64,000 nucleotides of DNA from Dichetophora obliterata (taxonomy: Eukaryota > Arthropoda > Insecta > Diptera > Sciomyzidae), in NCBI GenBank assembly GCA_963920525.1, contig OY986436.1, forward strand, positions 180,004,361 to 180,068,360. Direction: 5' to 3'. The number at the start of each line of letters is the position of its first letter. Position 1 is the first letter of the stretch. The position numbers and the translations under genes were made by a program. Below, in pieces: positions 39,201 through 48,200 of the stretch. The notes beneath the pieces were generated by a model. The model was given only the letters and a program-made list of their open reading frames with translations. It was not told the origin of the DNA and did not search any database.

Positions 39201-42200
39201 GCAGGGGGGGTCCTTCTTCCATACTGGATTGAGGTCCTTCCTGCTTAATCCCGATACCTAAAACACAGAAAACACAGGCACGTCGCTCTGCCCTTGACAA
39301 AACAAGGTCACCATCTTACTTACTGGCGCTATCGGAACCAACCGACGAGACACGGACCACATCACCATCGCTGAACAACCTAAAAACACCCGAACCTATC
39401 ATCAACCCACTCCTGTGCCGGATTCGGTGATATGAAATCTATTTCTTTATATTTTCTTTCATTTGTATTATTATATTATTATTAAGTGCTATTTCATATA
39501 TTTTATCGTGTTAAAACCCCCCCCCTATAAATAGGGAGTTAAATTTATCGACAATTCCAAGGAAGTAATTAAATTCTGAGAATAATTGCGTGAATAAATT
39601 TTATAAATCCTGTTTGAATAAATTAATAGTCAAATAACTACAATTTTGCTATACCTAATAATTAAATTCTTAAAATCATTGCGTGATTAAAGTTAATAAA
39701 TTCTGCTTGAAGAAATTTATAGAAAATAATTAAACTCTTCGCGTAAATAAATTCACAACTATTTTCATAAAACTGTAATTTATTGTAACCAATATAGCAA
39801 ATACTACAAGATTTTTTAAATATATATAAAATTTGTCCGGTATTAAAGCAAAGGTCGTCTGTGGATCTTTCAATTAATTAATTTAAATCAAATGTAAACT
39901 TAAATAATAAGAATATATATTGAATTGTTAATATCAGATTAAAGCCTGAAAATAAATAATTCTCAATTGAAAATTAAAAACTTGTGATTTGGTGTCCGGA
40001 AATAGAATAATTAAAATAAATTTTGGAGCGACCCCGGACAACCACTGAGGTTATCCCAGCTATAGACGCCGGGAAAGGCGGATCGTTACATGGCGCCCGA
40101 GCAGGGACACTAAATCAAAAATTTTCAATTGAGATATTAGTAATTGGTAGATTGGTTACATAGTTAGGTGCCCTTCTAAACCTATTGGTGCATTCAAATA
40201 CTTGCAAATATTGATTTAGTGTTGATTATATTGAAAGATAAGGACGTTTATTTAGCTTTGAGTTTTAGCCATTCAGGATTTATTGCGTCGGTGCAGTTCG
40301 CACAAATTGAGGAAGTATAACCTCAGCATTGAGAAAAAAATATATGTATACAGATAAAGAAAATAAATAATAATATTTGATAATTTAAATAATAGGAAAA
40401 TAAAATCATAATAATAGAAAAAAAAAGACAATAACACGATCGTACCTACATAATAGAAGATATGGTTAGCCATCAATAAAACTTGACGCCCCACACAATT
40501 ATATCCAAATTTCAGACACTCCTGGCAGGTGGTTGCACGGTAAGATTTAGTGACGAATAATAAACCTGACGTCACAGAAGTAGTCCTAAAGTTGACTTAG
40601 ACAACCGGTGCGGCTTCTGTCGCCAAGAAAGGACCCTAGGGAAAATCCTTTACATTTGAAAGGTCCCTAAAGAAAAAAAAAAAACACTTAATAATAATAA
40701 TAATTAATATCTGGAATAGCTAGCGTAAATTCAACAACAGCTTCGATACTGCTGCGGGTGAGTCGGAAGTAACAAAACAATGGTAAAGATGTCGAGGATC
40801 CATGGGCTTAGAACGGGTGAGCGCATCGCCTATACACAAGAATTGGAGATCGACGATAGCGGTTGTATCAAACCCCAACACAGTCGGCATAAAAAAACTA
40901 AATTACCACCGAAACACGCAGGACCATTTCGTACGTTTGGATACAGCTCACCAGCGATCGCGTTGGTAAGAAGGCAAGGCGAATCCTGTACGCGAAAGGT
41001 GCCCGTCAACGACTTGAAGAAAGTCTACGATGAAGCAAATATCGATAGCTAACAGAAATTTTGTTCAGGATGGTGGGCGGCAGCATCCGCCTAAACAACT
41101 GCGCAGTCGCAGCAGCATCTGCGCCAGCAACTGCAAACTTGACCGCGCCTACAACATCTACAGCCGGCCAGCAAGAAGAGGAACCTTCGTGTCCGCTATC
41201 GCGGACTTCCCGTCAACAACACCAGAACGCCAGCGTCACTGCCATTAAACGGATAAAATTCTCCGTAAGCAGTACGCCACCGTCAAGATGTTACCGTCGA
41301 CAACAGGCCATCAACTTGAGCTGCAGCAACCGCTGAAACAACTGCGTAACAGCAGCCGCAACTGCGTCAACAACTGCTAACATGACCGTACCAACACCAC
41401 TTATTGCCGGTCATCGGCGGCAGCATCCGCCTACACAACTGCATAGTCGCAGCAGCAGCTGCGCCAACCACTGCAAACTAGACCGCGCCAACAACATCTA
41501 CAGCCGGTCCATCAATAAGAGAAGCCTTCGTGCCCGCTATAGCGGACTTCCCGTCAACAACACCAGAACGCCAGCGTCACCGCCATAGAACGGATAAAAT
41601 TCTCCGTAAGCAGTACGCCACCGTCAAGATGTTACCGTCGACAATAGGCCATCGATTTGGGCGGCAGCAACCGCCGAAACAACTGCGCAACAGCAGCCGC
41701 AACTGCGTCAACAACTGCTATCATGACCGCGCCAACACCACCTATTGCCGGTCATGGGCGGCAGCATCCGCCTAAACAACTGCACAGTCGCAGCAGCACC
41801 TGCGTCAACAACTGCAAGCTAGACTGCGCTTACAACACCTACAGCCAGGCAAGCGAGAAGAGGAGCCTTCGCGCCCGTTAGTGCGGGCCATCTGTCAACT
41901 ACTCCAGCACGCCAGCGGCACCGCCATAAAATGGATAAAATTTTCCACAAGCAGTACGCCTCGCCAAGCAGTTACCGTAGACAATAGGCCATCGACTCAA
42001 GCGGCAGCATCCGTCTTAACCACTGCAAACTGCGGCAATAACCGCGTTATTAAACTATACAACGATTGATGTTACCACCCATCATCAACAACAAAGGTAG
42101 CGGCATCTACCTAAAAACCTGCAAACCAAGTGTGCCTTCGGTACAACCAGCGGCCGCAGCCGCCCAAACAACTGCAACCCAAGTGTGTCTTCGACACAAC

Positions 42201-45200
42201 CAGCGGCCGCAGCCGCCCAAACAACTGCAACCCAAGTGTGCCTTCGGTACAACCAGCGGCCGCAGCCGCCCAAACAACTGCATCTCAAGTGTGTCTTCGA
42301 CACAACCAGCGGCCGCAGCCGCCCAAACAACTGCAACCAAGTGTGTCTTCGACACAACCAGCGGCCGCAGCCGCCCAAACAACTGCAACCAAGTGTGTCT
42401 TCGACACAACCAGCGGCCGCAGCCGCCGAAACAACTGCAACCCAACCTAGTAGAGGCAACTACTCGAACTAAAATGCCAAAACCAGCGGCCCAAAAGCCG
42501 CAGCCAAGTACAAATAGGTAGCAGACACGCTACTATTAAAAGTCTGCAGCAAAAACAATGTAACCCTCTCTCTATTGATAAATCATTTCGCATAATGACA
42601 CCCACTCTTAACAGCTCCAAGGGCCAAAAGAAAACACAACAAATTTGTCGTTCTAAATTAAATCTGTTGATAAAACTCGTCATAGCAAAAGAAATGCGAT
42701 TACATACAAATCCTACGGCGATCCTTTCCCTCCTATTCCTTTTCCTGCAGATCTTCTCCGATTTATGACATCCAATTGTGCATCCCAGGACTGAGCGTGT
42801 GAACAACTCGCGCTTACTGACATGCACCCCTGGTAGTGTCGACTGTAAATGCGGAATTTATAATCTGGCAACACTCAGAAAATTCAAAATAATAGTCAGT
42901 ATTTTCAGACACGATCAACAATATAATAAAACCAACTAGACCAGCTAAAAGTCAAAACACGCTAATAAGAAGCCACAAAACGGAAGTTAAAATTCAAATA
43001 AAACTTGGTAAATACACTTAACAATTACTGCAAGTAGGAGAAGAGAAAATTTAATCAGCTATTATAATTCAGGGAAAATGGAGCCGAGACAGAAGGGCAA
43101 CCGACCAGCAGTCGACGGAATGGACAAAACCGCCGTAGTACAAGCCAACTATGCTCGCGTCGACGCTGCTACTATGACCAACATGGCACTGTTTAGTTTT
43201 CCACCAGGCCCAGGTAGCCTCACGCTATATACAGCCGACTACGTGTGCACTCAGGAGGGCGAGTGGCTAAATGACAACACCATCGATTTTTACTTGCGAT
43301 GGCTCGTCCTACAACAGCCGACCGAAGTACAACAGGAGATCCACGTGTACAGCACCCACTTCTTTACACAGCTAACGCGTAAGGGGTACCAGGCTACGCC
43401 ATCAGAACAATTCGAGGGTGTCAAACGTTGGACTAAGCGGGTAAATATCACCCAGAAAACATACTTGGTGATTCCGGTGAACGAGGCCCACCATTGGTTC
43501 CTGGCGATCGTATGCCTGCGACGACAACCCCGACCCGACAACACGCGCGGATATATCTGGCTACTGGACTCCCTGGCACGCCGAACCCGACAACATGTGG
43601 CTGCCCCGATACGCGGATACCTTCAGTGCGTCTGGCAGGCGGCATACCCCGAAACACCACAGGGAACGTGGACTCCCGAAACCATGCCATATATGGCCGT
43701 CACCGTGCCGCAGCAAAATAATTTCGCAGATTGCGGCGTATTTTTGCTACATTTCATGGAGAAGTTCCTGCAGCGGCCAAATCAAGATCTAAGAGAGGTC
43801 GGCGGACGAGAATGGTTCCCGCCAGCAGAAGCAAGGCATAAACGACAAGAACTGGCCACGTTGATGCGCAACCTAACACCCAGCCACCTGCATTCGGCAC
43901 TACCTCCGCTACGATTCGCTGAATCCATACCGCCAGCTGAAAAGGCACCCGTGGACCCGTCAACCACCACCACGCAAGAACACGAAGCCACCTACAGCAA
44001 GGACGACCACAACCCAAGCCAACTACCATCCCGACCGAGCGTCATCAAACCGGCAAGCCGACGTACCATCATCTGCACGGATGCTCCGGCTCACGCTGGA
44101 CCAGCAGCCTATCACACTGAACCTCGCCAGCAGCCAAGCTACAGCCGACCCCAACCGCTGGCCACCTGTACCGCACTCGACATGGTCATAAAAATACCAC
44201 CAACTACGGCCAAAAGAGCGATTACGCCACATGATCCCCCACAGAATTCTACCGAGTGGATTAGAGGAGTCATTGGCACTGGAACCGCCATCCTACCTAC
44301 ACCGCCAGTACTTATCGACGAACCAACTGGGAGCGACGCCGTAGATGACATTGGCGAACTGCGCGAAACACCCGCTGCAGTGCTACCACTCGAAAATGTG
44401 AACCCGCCAGCCTCAGCCCAGTCTAGCTCAAGCGAATATCGACCAACCACAACTGCAGTTGATATACCAGCAGGCCCCAGCGCCGAAAGATTAGCCGCAC
44501 TTCACCAGCTGACCCAGTTCATCGACAAGCGCAAACGGAATTGGAGACCAGGCAGTAGAATGCGATCAAAAATCACCATTGGCGCCATCGACTACCGGGT
44601 CATCATCAGCAGAATCGGGGCCGTGATGATTTTGGAACGCCCCGCAAAGTAGGGAGGAAATGTAAGGACTAAATTTGTACCAAATTTAGCCCACATGCGA
44701 ATTAATGTTTTACTCCTAGGCATGAGCTACAGAGGTCACACCGTGTAACACCAAAACACGCGAAAGTGCGATAAAGCCGTCAAGGCAGCAGCACACTGCC
44801 GAGCAGGCACCTGCTAGGAGACACCTGAAAATCCCTGTGGGTAAACGAACCCCGGGAGAGAACGTCAGATTAAGACGCACGCAGATTGCCTCGGGCCTGG
44901 CGCCATAGATTTTATTATTATTTATTTTGCTTTTGTAATTATTCTCATTGAAAACCATTAAAACATTGAATTTAGAGAAAGTGGTCCTGTTTTCATTTTG
45001 GCTGGCTATAGGTGGACTAATGTCAGGGTAGTTTGGCAAAGCATTGCTCTAGTAACCTTAGTTCATGACGTCAGTCATTGGGCGAGCATTGACAAATTAA
45101 CCATGGTTAATTTGCCACTGCGACCCACTGTATCGCGAAAATACGCCAAAACGACGTCACGAGCTGTTACCGGCAGTTTTGGCCATAATGACTAACACTT

Positions 45201-48200
45201 ATGAACATGCGTCGGAAAGTTAAGTCAACATCGATACTTACCGCTTGAAAAGTCGAATACATTAGTCACCTAAATCTGTCATGAGTAAAGTAGCGTAGAG
45301 GTCGACCCTACCCTAGTGGGACAGTTGGCCCTACAAAATCATGACATGAACATTTGACGCACCAATGGGTTTCCAGGGTTAATCATAAATAGCGACCATC
45401 AATTGCGCAGTTATATAAATGCGTATATATGTAAATGTGTATAATTCTTTGGTATTTTTCTCGCACATAGGCAACATCAGGCGATTTAATAACGGGACCC
45501 CATTGAAACGCTTGGCACCAAAGCGCATGACGACACCGAGAGAATACGAGAATCGAGAAGGTTCGTACCGCTGAGAGGATGTCACCGACACAATGCCGAA
45601 GTAACTCAGAATACCGATGCCAGCAAGAAATGAGCAACATGACGACAATAGAACACGACAACAAGACCCTAAGAACGGGCAGCATGATGAGAGCAGCGAA
45701 TTATTGCAACATCACGTAGGAACGACGAGAATGGGACAACCAGCAACATGTTTCACTGGAAGCAACATGTTGATAATTCCAGACTCAGGAATGTTGCCAG
45801 AGAGGGCAACATAACCGAAGCTAGCAGACGATGTCTCGGCAAACAAGAGACTGCTGGAAACACTAATCAGCAACATTTTGTCGAGATGACTACATAAGAG
45901 CGAACCGAGACTCAAGTCGGGGAGTCGCTTGTCAGACGTGAACGTGAAAAGAACAAAATTTGTGAAGTCTATTTTAAAATCTAAAAACCCAGTGATAGGA
46001 CAGCCAGCGGTAACTTCAATATAACTAGAAGTCAAGTACTGCCAGCTGCGAACCGAGTGTCCTGACGAAAGGATATCAGATTGTCCCAAGGATCATCAGG
46101 AGCTCAACTCACGGTATAGAGGGACGTCACTAAATTCTACAAACGTGCACGTGTTGGTGAGGTAGACCCAGTGTAAGGTGAGTGTACCAAGTAAACGTGG
46201 AGTGCAGAGTGAAGTGTTCTGTGTGGAGAAGTGATCCTATCCCACACATAGTGTTCCCAAAGAAAAAAATAAAAGTAGTAATCGTGGTATTAAAATTACT
46301 CGAGCTACAAACAAACACCCATCCTCCCATCCTTTTTATTTCAACCAGTGCGTGGGCCCTACTCGGGCTGGGAGAAATAACTCACATTTTCCGCAGGGGG
46401 GGTCCTTCTTCCATACTGGATTGAGGTCCTTCCTGCTTAATCCCGATACCTAAAACACAGAAAACACAGGCACGTCGCTCTGCCCTTGACAAAACAAGGT
46501 CACCATCTTACTTACTGGCGCTATCGGAACCAACCGACGAGACACGGACCACATCACCATCGCTGAACAACCTAAAAACACCCGAACCTATCATCAACCC
46601 ACTCCTGTGCCGGATTCGGTGATATGAAATCTATTTCTTTATATTTTCTTTCATTTGTATTATTATATTATTATTAAGTGCTATTTCATATATTTTATCG
46701 TGTTAAAACCCCCCCCCTATAAATAGGGAGTTAAATTTATCGACAATTCCAAGGAAGTAATTAAATTCTGAGAATAATTGCGTGAATAAATTTTATAAAT
46801 CCTGTTTGAATAAATTAATAGTCAAATAACTACAATTTTGCTATACCTAATAATTAAATTCTTAAAATCATTGCGTGAATAAAGTTAATAAATTCTGCTT
46901 GAAGAAATTTATAGAAAATAATTAAACTCTTCGCGTAAATAAATTCACAACTATTTTCATAAAACTGTAATTTATTGTAACCAATATAGCAAATACTACA
47001 AGATTTTTTAAATATATATAAAATTTGTCCGGTATTAAAGCAAAGGTCGTCTGTGGATCTTTCAATTAATTAATTTAAATCAAATGTAAACTTAAATAAT
47101 AAGAATATATATTGAATTGTTAATATCAGATTAAAGCCTGAAAATAAATAATTCTCAATTGAAAATTAAAAACTTGTGATTTGGTGTCCGGAAATAGAAT
47201 AATTAAAATAAATTTTGGAGCGACCCCGGACAACCACTGAGGTTATCCCAGCTATAGACGCCGGGAAAGGCGGATCGTTACAACTGATTCACTTTTTTGT
47301 GAATAAAATCAAATTGAATGCATTCTTTTACAGTTCTGGTATTAAAACATTCTAAATCCAATGGTAACATAATTTCAGCCCATTCGCAATTGGTTTAGAA
47401 GTTAGGGGATCGAAAGTTTGAAAAAAGAAACTTTATACTATTGCCTATTGAACAAGCTATTAACCAAGCATTACTTTTGAAGATATAGTATTTTACATAA
47501 TTTGCACGCTTGGCGGTGTTCACTCTTTTACGAAATATCCAAATCCAAATCAAAATCTCAAAGTCAAAATATCCAAAGCCAAGATCTCCAAGGTATAAAA
47601 TTTCAAAATCCAAATTTCAAAAACTTAATCGCCAAACTCAAAATAGCAAGGGACCAGATCTATAAATTTGTACAAGGGAGAAATTATAAGCTCGCGCGAG
47701 TTCATAAATGTTGCTAAAATTTTAAAAAAATAAGAATACAAAATTGGTAGATTTTGTCTTTGGAGTCTTTGGTAGTTTCCGACTTCGGTATTCGGCATAT
47801 TTGGCCGATTTTTTAACCTTCGGCTTCGGCCCATAATAGCCGAGTATTTTCTGAATGTTTTTCTTTTTTGTAATGCAAAAATTTTTTTTATATATATATT
47901 TTTTTTTGCATTTTTCGATAGCTTTAAATGTGTAAAATATATAGGTTAAATTATAGGTTAAATAAGGTTAAATTATAGGTTTAATAGAAATTCGTAAATG
48001 CTCAAAAGTTATGACTGCTGTTTTTATGAGCTTTTATTTAACTTGCTTCATTCGTATGTATGTATGTATGTCCTCAAAACTTGCAAGCCATTTTTCTACA
48101 ACTTGTTGGTATCCGATTAAGCTGAAATTTAACATACATATGTAAGTCCGGTGACAATGCAATATTATAATAAGAAATTTTGCCACACCCCCTTTTACCG

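Larger units (their letters stand above)
37469..40090 (+). repeat. 5' LTR (2622 bp)
   Basis: Begins tgtaaggactaaatttgtac, ends cggatcgttaca. Compared by eye with the 3' LTR, I see a single difference (T at 39687, A at 46879). It is GC-richer in its first 1.9 kb and AT-rich after the TATA box. The small ORFs inside appear identically in both copies and show no protein family. Confidence 0.95.
37469..47282 (+). mobile_element. Ty3/gypsy-like LTR retroelement carrying a Ulp1/SENP-like protease gene, no RT
   Basis: 9814 bp. Two 2622-bp LTRs (TG…CA), 4-bp target duplication ACTG (37465-37468 and 47283-47286), primer site TGGCGCCCGAGCAGGGAC directly after the 5' LTR, and a purine tract AGGGAGGAAA directly before the 3' LTR. 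The empty site can be reconstructed by comparison with 63550-63580. The 4.57-kb interior has no gag, reverse transcriptase, RNase H or integrase core. It holds a short integrase C-terminus-like ORF, GC-rich tandem arrays and a 524-aa protease ORF. A non-autonomous element of the LARD kind, needing gag-pol in trans (inferred). Confidence 0.93.

Noticed and set aside
37524..39232. ORFs of 65-125 codons inside the LTR (and identical ones at +7192)
   Set aside because: Identity reflects LTR duplication only; no family, no codon-use signal, frames on both strands.
41030..42521. Overlapping ORFs on both strands of the GC-rich arrays
   Set aside because: They are translations of tandem repeats in several frames; the periods of 340 and 53 bp do not preserve frame.
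43078..44652. Protease ORF as an ordinary host SENP gene that happened to be flanked by LTRs
   Set aside because: The stop codon lies in the polypurine tract, the ORF is intronless and the primer site and both LTRs are intact. Copy comparison would still be the decisive test.
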